Source: Bacillota bacterium
GTDB taxonomy: Bacteria > Bacillota > Clostridia > Christensenellales > Aristaeellaceae
Length of the DNA stretch: 47,755 nucleotides
NCBI GenBank assembly: GCA_023411175.1
Contig: JAEYPB010000075.1
Location: forward strand, 1-47,755
Direction: 5' to 3'
Positions 14,806 through 22,352 of the stretch are shown here, one piece after another. Each line of letters opens with the position of its first letter. Position 1 is the first letter of the stretch. The notes under the pieces are model-generated. The model did not search any database and was not told the DNA's origin. It was given only the letters and a program-made list of their open reading frames with translations. A program made the position numbers and the translations under genes.

Positions 14806-15840
14806 TTATTCCGTGACCTTCGCGTAGGGGATACGGACCGAGTAGCCGTCGGCAGACAGCTGGTAGTCGGTGCCGTCCAGCCAAGGCTTGCCCAGCGCGC
14901 CGTTGATGGCGATGCGGATGTTGGCCTTGCCCATGGCGTCGCCGTCCTGCTTGACGGTGGCGGTCATGCCGCCGTTCTTGATGGATTCGAGCGCGGAGTC
15001 GACGGCGTCAACGCCGATGACCACGACGGACGGATCGCCTTCGATGCCGGTGTTGTAGCCGACCTGGTTCAGAGCCGCCACGGCGCCGAGGCCCATCATG
15101 TCATTGTTGACGAAGATGACCTCGATCTTTTCGCCAAAGCTGGCCCAGGTGGCGGTCATGGCGTCCTGCGCCTGCGCCTGGTCCCAGTTGCACACGAGGG
15201 TCTCGCCCAGCTGCTCAAGCTTCAGGCCCTTCGCGATGGCGGTTTCAACGGAGTACTGCGAGCGGGCGATGGCTTCCGGGTTGTTGGGCTCGCCCATGAA
15301 CATGAGGTACTGGAGGGTGCCGTCGCCATTCTTGTCGATGGACGGATCCTTGGCGTACAGGTCGGCGAGGATTTCGCCCTGCATGTCGCCGGCTTCACGC
15401 GGCGTGGTGCCGATGAAGATGGAACCGGTGTCCACGATAACCTGCTGAACGGTTTCGGTCGAGGGCTCCTTGTTGTAGAACAGGAAGGGCACTTCGTTGG
15501 CCTTCGCGATCTCAACAAGGCTCATGCCGGAGGCGACTTCCGCCAGATTGATGATGACGAAATCCGGCTTGTTGGCGAACATGACGGTGGCTTCTTCGAT
15601 CTGCTTGGCCATGTCGTCGTTGGCATCCTGCATGTCCAGATTGATCTTGATGCCCATCTCGGCGCCAAGTTCTTCGGCATACTTGATCATCGCGGCACGG
15701 ACGGTGGAGCCGTAGGTGTCGTCAAACTTCCACACGAGCACGCCGATGTTGAGTTCCGTCTTGGCGGGCGCTTCCGCGAGAGCGACCGTGGCGCCCAGCA
15801 CCATCATCAGAACCAGGAGAAGGGAAACAAGTTTCTTCAT
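14806..15840 (-). CDS. mglB: Galactose/glucose-binding protein of the mgl system
   Basis: This is a 344-residue extracytoplasmic sugar-binding protein of the periplasmic-binding type I fold. The signal peptide MKKLVSLLLVLMMVLGATVALA has an AxA-type cleavage site and no lipobox Cys, unusual for a single-membrane Gram-positive. LNIGVLVWKFDDTYGSTVR is the family's opening, and VIFVNNDMMGLGAVAALNQVG and VVVIGVDAVDSALESIKNGG are typical later motifs. ATG 15840 follows AAGGAGG. It is first in the operon behind a sigma-70-type promoter and a palindromic operator. Galactose is the likely ligand given the nearby galM. Confidence 0.93.
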   Translation of the reverse strand: MKKLVSLLLVLMMVLGATVALAEAPAKTELNIGVLVWKFDDTYGSTVRAAMIKYAEELGAEMGIKINLDMQDANDDMAKQIEEATVMFANKPDFVIINLAEVASGMSLVEIAKANEVPFLFYNKEPSTETVQQVIVDTGSIFIGTTPREAGDMQGEILADLYAKDPSIDKNGDGTLQYLMFMGEPNNPEAIARSQYSVETAIAKGLKLEQLGETLVCNWDQAQAQDAMTATWASFGEKIEVIFVNNDMMGLGAVAALNQVGYNTGIEGDPSVVVIGVDAVDSALESIKNGGMTATVKQDGDAMGKANIRIAINGALGKPWLDGTDYQLSADGYSVRIPYAKVTE

Positions 15841-15900
15841 GAACCTTTCCTCCTTGAATTTGCTGCGCCGCCCCGACGGGCGCGCATTTCGGATCCGATT

Positions 15901-15916
15901 ATGAGATCGTTAACAT
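15901..15916 (-). promoter_or_regulatory. LacI/CcpA-type operator at the mglB promoter
   Basis: On the minus strand ATGTTAACGATCTCAT begins at the 3' edge of the -10 box. It fits the catabolite-response consensus WTGNAARCGNWWNCAW with two mismatches and has the central ACG-type core of LacI-family operators. A repressor here would block promoter clearance. It could answer CcpA or a local GalR-like regulator; neither gene is in the window. Confidence 0.5.
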
Positions 15917-15944
15917 TATAGTGTAAATGAGGAATTGTTGTCAA
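15915..15944 (-). promoter_or_regulatory. Sigma-70-type promoter of mglBAC
   Basis: On the minus strand TTGACA (15939-15944) and TATAAT (15915-15920) are both perfect and 18 bases apart. The start of mglB lies about 70 bases downstream. Confidence 0.85.
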
Positions 15945-15978
15945 GTGGGTTCTCACAGGTTTTTATTTCATTATTCTA

Positions 15979-17034
15979 TCATTCTGCGGTAAAAATATAC
16001 GATGTTGTTGATTCTAAGCGCTCTCCGGCCTTCAGCACCGCGCTGGGGAAGTCCGGATGGTTGACGGCGTCCGGCGGGAACTGGGTCTCCAGGCAAAGGC
16101 CGTCCCGAAGGCCGTAGTTTTTGCCGCCCTTCCCGGGCCAGTCGGTGGAGAGCATGTTGCCGGTGTAGAGCTGAACGCCGGGCATGTCGGTGAAAACCTT
16201 CATGACAATTCCACTTTTCGGGGAGCGGAGCACCACCGTCTCGCGGTAGCCTTCGCCATCCAGCATGAAGTTGTGGTCGTAGCCGCCGCCGTAGCGCAGC
16301 TGCTCGTCGTCCGAAAGGCGCTTGAGCCCGTTGCCGATGCGGGTGGGCTGCCGAAGGTCAAAGGGCGTGCCGGCAACCGACCGGAGTTCTCCGGTGGGGA
16401 TCAGACCGGAGTCCGTTACGGTGAAGCGGCTGGCGTTGATCTGGATGGTGTGATCCTCGATGGTGCCACTGCCCTCTCCGGACAGGTTGAAATAGGCGTG
16501 GTTGGTGAGGTTGCACAGCGTGTCCTTGTCGGAAACGGCTTCATAGCGGATGGAGAGGCCGTTGTCCTCCGACAGGGTGTATGTGACCGTCACCTCGAGG
16601 GTTCCGGGGTAGTTCTCCTCGCCGTCGGGACTTACAATGGACAACTTCAGCGCGTTTTTCGCCTCGTCCGGCTCCGCGGCCCAGATTTTTTTGTCGAAGC
16701 CGACGTCTCCCCCGTGCAGGTGATGGCCGTTGGAATTGGTTGCAACCTGGTAGTGAACGCCGTTCAGCATAAACCGTCCGCTTCCGATGCGGTTGCCGAC
16801 GCGCCCGATCAGCGCACCCATGTAGCCGGGGTTCACCGGCGCGTAGCCGGCCAGGCCGTCGAAGCCCAGGAGGACATCGGTCGGTTTTCCGGCCTTGTCG
16901 GGAACCGTCAGGCGAACGAGGATGCCGCCGTAGGTTGAGATGGAGACGGATGCCCCCGAATCGTTTGTAATGGTGTAGAGATCCGCCGCGCGGCCGTCTG
17001 CGAGGGTACCGAAGGGAATTTTGGAAATGCTCAC
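15979..17034 (-). CDS. galM: Galactose mutarotase (aldose 1-epimerase)
   Basis: It interconverts alpha and beta anomers of galactose or glucose in the cytoplasm. The protein has about 351 residues of the GalM fold. Visible are GRVGNRIGSGRFMLNG (substrate loop), NGHHLHGG with a conserved His, NLTNHAYFNLSGEG with the catalytic His, GYDHNFML, and the late LCLETQFPPDAVNHPDFPS with the catalytic Glu. GTG 17034 is chosen because AAGGAGG (17043-17049) lies eight bases before it; an upstream frame to 17109 has none. It lies just upstream of mglB on the same strand with its own promoter, completing a galactose uptake and entry module. Confidence 0.95.
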   Translation of the reverse strand: MSISKIPFGTLADGRAADLYTITNDSGASVSISTYGGILVRLTVPDKAGKPTDVLLGFDGLAGYAPVNPGYMGALIGRVGNRIGSGRFMLNGVHYQVATNSNGHHLHGGDVGFDKKIWAAEPDEAKNALKLSIVSPDGEENYPGTLEVTVTYTLSEDNGLSIRYEAVSDKDTLCNLTNHAYFNLSGEGSGTIEDHTIQINASRFTVTDSGLIPTGELRSVAGTPFDLRQPTRIGNGLKRLSDDEQLRYGGGYDHNFMLDGEGYRETVVLRSPKSGIVMKVFTDMPGVQLYTGNMLSTDWPGKGGKNYGLRDGLCLETQFPPDAVNHPDFPSAVLKAGERLESTTSYIFTAE

Positions 17035-17080
17035 AACAAGCGCCTCCTTGTTGAATTTGGGTGATGAAGTTAACAGGGAT

Positions 17081-17109
17081 ACTATACACCAGCGCCCATC
17101 CCTTCGCAA
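17081..17109 (-). promoter_or_regulatory. Promoter of galM
   Basis: On the minus strand TTGCGA (17104-17109), 17 bases, TATAGT (17081-17086). The galM ribosome site lies about 35 bases downstream. Confidence 0.7.
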
Positions 17110-17223
17110 GGATGGGATGTTCGATTTTTTCCGCGAATTGTGGACTATTTACCGGGCCGGCCGCTTCGGGCGCGCTTTCTGCGGAAATTGGAACCGCTCC
17201 GATTGATGCCGCTTCCATCGTGC

Positions 17224-17245
17224 TGTCAAGAATATTTACTTGACA
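17224..17245. promoter_or_regulatory. Inverted-repeat operator, copy 1 (over the ylxM -35 box)
   Basis: TGTCAAG, 8 bases, CTTGACA. The right arm contains the -35 hexamer TTGACA of the promoter, so a protein bound here would compete with RNA polymerase. It has the same arms and spacing as the copy 50 bases downstream. Confidence 0.65.
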
Positions 17246-17269
17246 GAGGGCGAATTCGAGGCGTATAAT
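17240..17269 (+). promoter_or_regulatory. Sigma-70-type promoter of ylxM-ffh
   Basis: TTGACA (17240-17245) and TATAAT (17264-17269) are both perfect and 18 bases apart. Transcription would begin near 17276, about 70 bases before ylxM. Confidence 0.85.
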
Positions 17270-17273
17270 GCAT

Positions 17274-17295
17274 TGTCAAGATTGTTCTCTTGACA
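17274..17295. promoter_or_regulatory. Inverted-repeat operator, copy 2 (at the ylxM transcription start)
   Basis: TGTCAAG, 8 bases, CTTGACA again, placed over the predicted start point. The eight spacer bases differ from copy 1 while both seven-base arms are identical, which argues for selection on the arms. Confidence 0.65.
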
Positions 17296-17346
17296 GGCTC
17301 GACGGGCGCGGCGCAAACCGCCGCCCTCCGGAAGCGGGGTGTTTTT

Positions 17347-17697
17347 GTGGAGAAGCGGGTTGCGCTCAACTGGCTGATGGACTTTTACGGGCCGCTTCTG
17401 ACTGAAAACCGCGCGAAGCTGCTCCGTCTCTACTGCGAGGAGGATTTTTCGCTTTCGGAGCTCGCGGAAGAAGCAGGCATCACCCGACAGGGCGTTCACG
17501 ACGCGCTGACCAGGGCCCAGGCGCAGCTTGAGGAATACGAGCGCAAGCTGGGGCTGGTGGCGCGGTACCGCCGCCTTGAAGACGCGGTAAACCAATGCCG
17601 CGACGCGATCTCCCGCGTGACGCCCACCGGCGAGACCCGCGCGGCGCTGGACGAAGCCAGGCGGGCGCTTGACACCATCGAGCGCATTGAAGCTTGA
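17347..17697 (+). CDS. ylxM: YlxM-family SRP-associated helix-turn-helix protein
   Basis: This is a 116-residue member of the YlxM/p13 family (UPF0122), which is found next to ffh and linked to signal-recognition-particle function. Visible is WLMDFYGPLLTENRAKLLRLY, the family's opening, and a sigma-70 region-4-like HTH in FSLSELAEEAGITRQGVHDAL. A charged helical tail follows. GTG 17347 (VEKRVALNW) is preferred; earlier in-frame starts, such as TTG 17290, fall at the predicted transcript start. It is first in the ylxM-ffh-rpsP transcript. Whether it binds DNA or SRP RNA in this organism cannot be told. Confidence 0.9.
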   Translation: MEKRVALNWLMDFYGPLLTENRAKLLRLYCEEDFSLSELAEEAGITRQGVHDALTRAQAQLEEYERKLGLVARYRRLEDAVNQCRDAISRVTPTGETRAALDEARRALDTIERIEA

Positions 17698-17732
17698 GAC
17701 AAATTCTTCTGATGATATAAGAGGTGAAGCGC

Positions 17733-19070
17733 ATGGCCTTTGAAGGGCTGACCGAAAAACTGCAGGCAGCGTTCAAAAAGCTGAACGGCAAGGGCAAGCT
17801 GAGCGAGGCGGACGTACGCGAGGCGATGCGCGAGGTGCGCATGGCGCTCCTCGAGGCCGACGTCAACTTCGTGGTGGTCAAGGACTTTATAAAGCGCGTG
17901 ACCGAGCGGGCGGTTGGGCAGGAGATTCTCGCCAGCCTGACTCCGGCGCAGATGGTCATCAAGATCGTGAACGAGGAGCTCACCGGCCTCATGGGCGGCA
18001 CCGGCGCAAAGCTGACCTACGCTTCCAACCCGCCCACGGTCTACATGCTCTGCGGCCTTCAGGGCGCGGGCAAGACCACCATGGCCGGGAAGCTGGCCGG
18101 CATGCTGATAAAGCAGGGCAAAAAGCCGTTGCTTGCCGCCTGCGACGTGTACCGTCCCGCGGCCATCAAGCAGCTGCAGGTCGTCGGCGCCGCCGTCGGC
18201 GCGGAGGTCTTTGAAAAAGGGCAGGGCGACCCGGTCAAGATCGCGAAGGAAGCCATCGAGCACGCCCGCTACTACGGAAAAGATCCGGTCATCATCGACA
18301 CCGCGGGCCGTCTGCACATCGACGAAAAGCTGATGCAGGAGCTGCGCGACGTGCGCGGTACCGTAAAACCCCAGGAGATCCTGCTGGTGGTCGACGCCAT
18401 GACCGGGCAGGACGCGGTCAATGTCGCGGAGACCTTTAATAAGGAATTGGGCGTCGACGGCGTCATCCTGACCAAGCTGGACGGCGACACCCGCGGCGGC
18501 GCGGCGATTTCGGTCAAGGCCGTTACCGGCAAGCCCATCAAGTTCAGCGGCATCGGCGAAAAGCTGACCGACCTCGAGCCCTTCCACCCGGACCGCATGG
18601 CCTCGCGCATCCTCGGCATGGGCGACGTCATGAGCCTGATCGAAAAGGCACAGGATTCCTTCGACGAGAAAAACGCGATGGATCTCAGCCGCAAGATCAA
18701 AACCCAATCCTTCACGCTGGAGGATTACCTCGAGCAGATGGGCAAGATGAAGAAGATGGGCTCCATCACCGACATCCTCAAGATGATCCCCGGCATGGGC
18801 TCGAAGCTGGGCAACATGCAGATCGACGAGGATCAGGTGCAGAAGGAGCAGGCCCGCACCACCGCGATCATCTGCGCCATGACACGCATGGAACGCCGAA
18901 ACCCGGACATCCTGAACGCCTCCCGCAAGCGGCGCATTGCTGCCGGCGCGGGCACCACGGTGCAGGAAGTCAACCTGCTTATAAAGCGCTTTGAGCAGTC
19001 CCGTCAGCTGATGAAGCAGATGATGGGCGGCAAACTCGGCCGCGGGCGGATGCCCTTCGGGCTGAAATAG
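17733..19070 (+). CDS. ffh: Signal recognition particle protein Ffh (SRP54)
   Basis: This is the GTPase of the signal recognition particle, which binds signal peptides and SRP RNA and docks with FtsY. It has 445 residues: an N domain (1-90), then a G domain with GLQGAGKTTMAGKLA, DTAGR and TKLDGDTRGG. The Met-rich M domain is at about 300-440, with RRIAAGAGTTVQEVN as the RNA-binding helix-loop and RQLMKQMMGG near the end. ATG 17733 follows GAGGTGA; GTG 17724 is inside that ribosome site. It follows ylxM by 35 bases. Confidence 0.97.
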   Translation: MAFEGLTEKLQAAFKKLNGKGKLSEADVREAMREVRMALLEADVNFVVVKDFIKRVTERAVGQEILASLTPAQMVIKIVNEELTGLMGGTGAKLTYASNPPTVYMLCGLQGAGKTTMAGKLAGMLIKQGKKPLLAACDVYRPAAIKQLQVVGAAVGAEVFEKGQGDPVKIAKEAIEHARYYGKDPVIIDTAGRLHIDEKLMQELRDVRGTVKPQEILLVVDAMTGQDAVNVAETFNKELGVDGVILTKLDGDTRGGAAISVKAVTGKPIKFSGIGEKLTDLEPFHPDRMASRILGMGDVMSLIEKAQDSFDEKNAMDLSRKIKTQSFTLEDYLEQMGKMKKMGSITDILKMIPGMGSKLGNMQIDEDQVQKEQARTTAIICAMTRMERRNPDILNASRKRRIAAGAGTTVQEVNLLIKRFEQSRQLMKQMMGGKLGRGRMPFGLK

Positions 19071-19151
19071 CCCGGGAGCGGCCACCTCACGATAGCCCCG
19101 CATTGTTGCGTAAAGCTATAATTCATTCGGATGAACAGGAGAGGAAACAAC

Positions 19152-19391
19152 ATGGTCAAGATTCGCCTCAAGAGGATGGGCATGAAGAAGCAGCCCTTCT
19201 ACCGCATCGTCGTCACCGACAGCCGCAACGCCCGCGACGGCCGCTTCATCGAGGAGATTGGCTACTACAACCCGCTGACCGAGCCGGTGGAGATCCGGAT
19301 CAATGACGAGCGCGCCAAGTACTGGCTGGCGAACGGCGCTCAGCCCACCGACACCACGCGCGGCCTGCTCAAGAAGGGCGGCGTGCTGTAA
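19152..19391 (+). CDS. rpsP: Ribosomal protein S16
   Basis: This 79-residue protein of the 30S subunit is needed for assembly of the 5' domain of 16S rRNA. MVKIRLKRMGMKKQPFYRIVVTDSR is the unmistakable S16 N-terminus (only a part is quoted in families as KRxGxKxxPFYRIV), and IEEIGYYNPL follows. ATG 19152 has AGGAGAGG upstream. The gene stands between ffh and khpA as in Bacillus and Clostridia. Confidence 0.96.
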   Translation: MVKIRLKRMGMKKQPFYRIVVTDSRNARDGRFIEEIGYYNPLTEPVEIRINDERAKYWLANGAQPTDTTRGLLKKGGVL

Positions 19392-19407
19392 GGCGCGCCG
19401 AAGGGTA

Positions 19408-19641
19408 ATGGACATGCAGGAACTGGTTAAATACGTCGCGACGGCGCTGGTCGAGCACCCGGACCAGGTTTCGGTGTCGGTCAACGAGACCGAAGCCTCC
19501 ACCGTCATCGAGCTGCGCGTGGCGCCCGACGACATGGGCAAGGTCATCGGCAAGCAGGGGCGGATCGCCAAGTCCATCCGCATGCTTGTCAAGGCCGCCA
19601 CCGTGAAGGACGATAAGCCGACCTTCGTCGAGATTCTGTAA
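19408..19641 (+). CDS. khpA: KH-domain RNA-binding protein KhpA
   Basis: This is a 77-residue single KH domain (YlqC/KhpA family), the small partner of KhpB in RNA binding and envelope or division control in Gram-positives. The RNA-binding loop is in GKVIGKQGRIAKSIR (GxxG type). The start at ATG 19408 has AAGGG just before it; ATG 19414 is possible. The stop overlaps the rimM ATG by one base (TAATG). The position rpsP-khpA-rimM is standard. Confidence 0.93.
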   Translation: MDMQELVKYVATALVEHPDQVSVSVNETEASTVIELRVAPDDMGKVIGKQGRIAKSIRMLVKAATVKDDKPTFVEIL

Positions 19642-20168
19642 TGCTGGACGAATACTTGATCATCGGCGAAATCCTGAAGCCACAGGGGGTCAAGGGCGAA
19701 GTCAAGGTTCGCCCGATCACCTGCGATCCGTCGCGCTTTCAAGGGCTGACCCGCGTCTTTTTTAAGGACGAGGCGGGGCAGTACGCGCCGGAAAAGATCA
19801 AGGTCAGCCGCGTCGATCCCGACGCGGTGTACCTGACCGTCAAGGGTACCTCCGACCGCACTGCGGCGGAGGCCCTGCGCGGACGCCTGCTTTACGTGGA
19901 CCGCGCGTCGGCCATGCAGCTTCCGGAGGACGCGGAGTTCATCTGCGATCTGATCGGCTGCGTCGCGACGGACGACAACGGCCGCCTGATCGGTACGCTG
20001 ACCGACGTCTTGCAGCCCGGCGCCGGGGATGTCTACGTGTTTCAGGGCCCGTTGGGCGAGGTGCTGGTGCCCGCGCTCAGGAGCGTGTTTCTGGAAGTGG
20101 ACGTGCGGAGCAAGAAGATGCTCCTGTCCGCTGCCCGCCTTGCCGAAGTGGCGGTGTTCGACGAATGA
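19641..20168 (+). CDS. rimM: Ribosome maturation factor RimM
   Basis: It assists 30S head assembly by binding S19 and 16S rRNA. The protein has 175 residues. The N-terminal beta-barrel starts YLIIGEILKPQGVKGEVKV, the family signature. The PRC-barrel half is seen in LIGCVATDDNGRLIGTLTDV and the closing VPALRSVFLEVDVRSKKM. Its stop overlaps the trmD start (ATGA), and its start overlaps the khpA stop, so these three genes are translationally coupled. Confidence 0.95.
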   Translation: MLDEYLIIGEILKPQGVKGEVKVRPITCDPSRFQGLTRVFFKDEAGQYAPEKIKVSRVDPDAVYLTVKGTSDRTAAEALRGRLLYVDRASAMQLPEDAEFICDLIGCVATDDNGRLIGTLTDVLQPGAGDVYVFQGPLGEVLVPALRSVFLEVDVRSKKMLLSAARLAEVAVFDE

Positions 20169-20878
20169 CCTTCAAGGTACTGACCATCTTCCCGGAAATG
20201 CTTCGGCCCATGCTGGAGGCGAGCATTCTGGGGCGGGCCATCAGCGAGGGGATCATCCGCGTTGAGCTGATCGACATCCGGCCCTATTCCGACCGCAAGC
20301 ACAGAAACACCGACGACGATCCCTTCGGCGGCGGCGCGGGCATGGTGATGCTGGCGCAGCCCATCGTGGACGCGGTGGAAGCCAATCCCGTCAAGGGCAG
20401 GCGCATCTACCTGTCGCCCAGAGGGCGCACGCTGACCCAGCCGATCGTGGAAGAGCTCGCGGGGGACGAGGAAATCCTGCTCCTGTGCGGGCATTACGAG
20501 GGCGTCGACCAGCGGGCGCTGGATCTGGTCATCGACGAGGAGCTGTCCATCGGCGATTACGTGCTGACGGGCGGCGAACTGGGCGCGCTGGTGGTGATCG
20601 ACGCGGTTTCCAGGCTGATTCCGGGGGTTCTGGGGAAGGACGAATCCTCGGTGGACGAGAGCTTCTCCTCCGGCCTTCTGGAGTACCCGCAGTACACCCG
20701 GCCGCGGGAATACCGGGGACTGCAAGTTCCCGAAGTGCTCCTGAACGGCAACCACGCCGAGATTGACCGCTGGCGGCGGAATGAGGCGCTCCGGATCACA
20801 AAGGCGCGCCGTCCGGAAATGCTGGAAAAGGTCGAGCTCGACAAGCGCGACCGGGCTTTCCTCGCCGGACTTTCGTAA
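20165..20878 (+). CDS. trmD: tRNA (guanine-N1)-methyltransferase TrmD
   Basis: It methylates G37 of tRNAs using S-adenosylmethionine and prevents frameshifting. It is a 237-residue SPOUT enzyme with a trefoil-knot SAM site. FKVLTIFPEMLRPMLEASIL opens it, DDDPFGGGAGMVM is the active-site loop, LLCGHYEGVDQR and IGDYVLTGGELG form the knot. ATGA overlap with rimM. The operon then pauses: rplS has its own promoter and leader. Confidence 0.96.
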   Translation: MTFKVLTIFPEMLRPMLEASILGRAISEGIIRVELIDIRPYSDRKHRNTDDDPFGGGAGMVMLAQPIVDAVEANPVKGRRIYLSPRGRTLTQPIVEELAGDEEILLLCGHYEGVDQRALDLVIDEELSIGDYVLTGGELGALVVIDAVSRLIPGVLGKDESSVDESFSSGLLEYPQYTRPREYRGLQVPEVLLNGNHAEIDRWRRNEALRITKARRPEMLEKVELDKRDRAFLAGLS

Positions 20879-20896
20879 TTTTTACAATAATTCCGC

Positions 20897-20925
20897 TTGT
20901 GTGCCAATCCCTGCTGTGGTAATAT
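20897..20925 (+). promoter_or_regulatory. Probable promoter of rplS
   Basis: TTGTGT (20897-20902), 17 bases, TAATAT (20920-20925). Both boxes match the consensus at four of six positions. It lies in the trmD-rplS gap, just before the leader hairpin. Confidence 0.5.
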
Positions 20926-20940
20926 AAAGTTTGTGAGTTC

Positions 20941-20982
20941 GGACGGTCCGCTACCTGCGCATGACGCCGGGCATGAACGTCC
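20941..20982 (+). promoter_or_regulatory. Candidate ribosomal-protein L19 leader structure
   Basis: GGACG (20941-20945) closes with CGTCC (20978-20982). An inner stem, CCTGCG with CGCCGG (one mismatch), lies between them around CATGA. It sits directly before the rplS ribosome site (AGGAGG at 20991-20996), where Firmicutes carry an autoregulatory L19 leader. I cannot match the Rfam consensus by eye, so the assignment rests on place and structure. Confidence 0.45.
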
Positions 20983-21005
20983 TTGAAGGAAGGAGGATCC
21001 CATTC

Positions 21006-21350
21006 ATGAATGAAATCATCCGTTCCATCGAGAGCGCCCAGTTGCGTTCCGATATCCCCGCGTTCTCCATCGGCGACACCGTGCGCGTGCAGGTGAAGGT
21101 CGTCGAAGGTTCGCGCGAGCGCCTTCAGGCGTTCGAGGGCGTCGTCATCGCCCGTCGCAACGGTTCCGTGCGCGAGACGTTCACCGTCCGCCGTACCTCT
21201 TACGGCGTCGGCGTGGAGCGTACGTTCCCGCTGCACTCGCCCCGCGTCGATTCGATCACGGTGGTGCGCCGCGGTAAGGTTCGCCGCGCCAAGCTGTACT
21301 ACCTGCGCAATCTCAGCGGCAAGGCCGCCAAGGTCAAGGAGATCCGCTAA
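21006..21350 (+). CDS. rplS: Ribosomal protein L19
   Basis: This 114-residue 50S protein sits at the subunit interface. Family signs are FSIGDTVRVQVKVVEGSRER, FEGVVIARRNGS, RETFTVRRTSYGVGVERTFP and the C-terminal VRRGKVRRAKLYYLR. ATG 21006 follows AGGAGG nine bases upstream. The longer frame to 20961 would begin inside the leader structure. An intrinsic terminator ends the unit. Confidence 0.97.
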   Translation: MNEIIRSIESAQLRSDIPAFSIGDTVRVQVKVVEGSRERLQAFEGVVIARRNGSVRETFTVRRTSYGVGVERTFPLHSPRVDSITVVRRGKVRRAKLYYLRNLSGKAAKVKEIR

Positions 21351-21362
21351 ACCCCGACAATC

Positions 21363-21391
21363 AAGCCGCGCAACCACGCGGCTTTTTTCTT
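21363..21391 (+). terminator. Terminator after rplS
   Basis: AAGCCGCG (21363-21370) pairs with CGCGGCTT (21377-21384), followed by a T-run broken by one C. It stands 12 bases after the rplS stop and before rbgA, so part of the traffic into rbgA must read through. Confidence 0.88.
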
Positions 21392-21407
21392 TATTCGTGG
21401 AGGAAAC

Positions 21408-22352
21408 ATGCCGGAAATCAACTGGTATCCCGGACACATGGCCAAGGCCAAGAGGCTGCTCGGCGTACAGCTCAAACAGGTGGATGCCGTCATTGAGCTG
21501 TGCGACGCCCGCGCGCCGCTGTCCACCCGGAATCCCGACCTCGTCAGCATGAGCCGCGGCAAGGCCCGCATTCTGGTGCTCAATAAGGCCGATCTCGCGG
21601 ACGAGCGCGAGACGAAAAAGTGGCTGCAGTATTTCAAGGCGCAGGGAGAGTCCGCCGTGGCGCTCAACGCGGCGGGCGGTGGAACAAAGGAAATTCTCGC
21701 TAGGATCGAGCAGACGGTGAAGCCCGCCGTTGACCGCATGCGGGCGCGGGGCGCGTTCAAGACGGTGCGGCTGATGGTGGTGGGCATCCCCAACGTCGGA
21801 AAATCCACCTTCATCAACCGGCTGCGCGGCTCCGCCGTGGCGAAGACCGCCGACCGGCCCGGCGTCACCCGGGCGAACACCTGGGTCAAGGTGGGGCCGT
21901 ATCTGGAGCTTCTGGATACGCCCGGCATGCTGTGGCCTCGGCTCTCCGACCAGCGCGGCGCGAAGGTGCTGGCCTTCCTTGGCTCCATCTCCGACCAGAT
22001 CATGGATTCGGAGAATCTGGCGGGGGAACTTCTGGAAGCGCTTAACGCCGTCGCCCCGGCAGCCGCCAGGACGCGCTTCAAGCTGCCTGACGACGCTGTG
22101 GAGCGCGGGGGAGAGGCGTGGCTCGAAGCCGCCTGCGCCGGGCGCGGCTGGCTGATGTCCGGCGGACGGCCGGATGTGACCCGCGGCGCGGCGCTGGTGC
22201 TGGACGAGTTCCGCGGGGGCAAGGTGGGACGGATTACGATGGAAAGAGCGCCGAGGGCGGAGAATAACGCGCCCGGCGGCGAGAGAATACCGGAGGATGC
22301 AGATGGCGAGGGAGACCGCCGCGGAGAAAATGCACCGCATGACGCGGATTGA
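21408..22352 (+). CDS. rbgA: Ribosome biogenesis GTPase RbgA (YlqF)
   Basis: It is needed for late 50S assembly. It is a circularly permuted GTPase: G4 (LVLNKADL) precedes G1 (GIPNVGKST) and G3 (DTPG). INWYPGHMAKAKRLL is the characteristic N-terminus. At 314 residues it is about 30 longer than usual; the extra is a charged Glu/Asp/Arg tail encoded where the gene overlaps rnhB. ATG 21408 follows GGAGG. Confidence 0.95.
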   Translation: MPEINWYPGHMAKAKRLLGVQLKQVDAVIELCDARAPLSTRNPDLVSMSRGKARILVLNKADLADERETKKWLQYFKAQGESAVALNAAGGGTKEILARIEQTVKPAVDRMRARGAFKTVRLMVVGIPNVGKSTFINRLRGSAVAKTADRPGVTRANTWVKVGPYLELLDTPGMLWPRLSDQRGAKVLAFLGSISDQIMDSENLAGELLEALNAVAPAAARTRFKLPDDAVERGGEAWLEAACAGRGWLMSGGRPDVTRGAALVLDEFRGGKVGRITMERAPRAENNAPGGERIPEDADGEGDRRGENAPHDAD

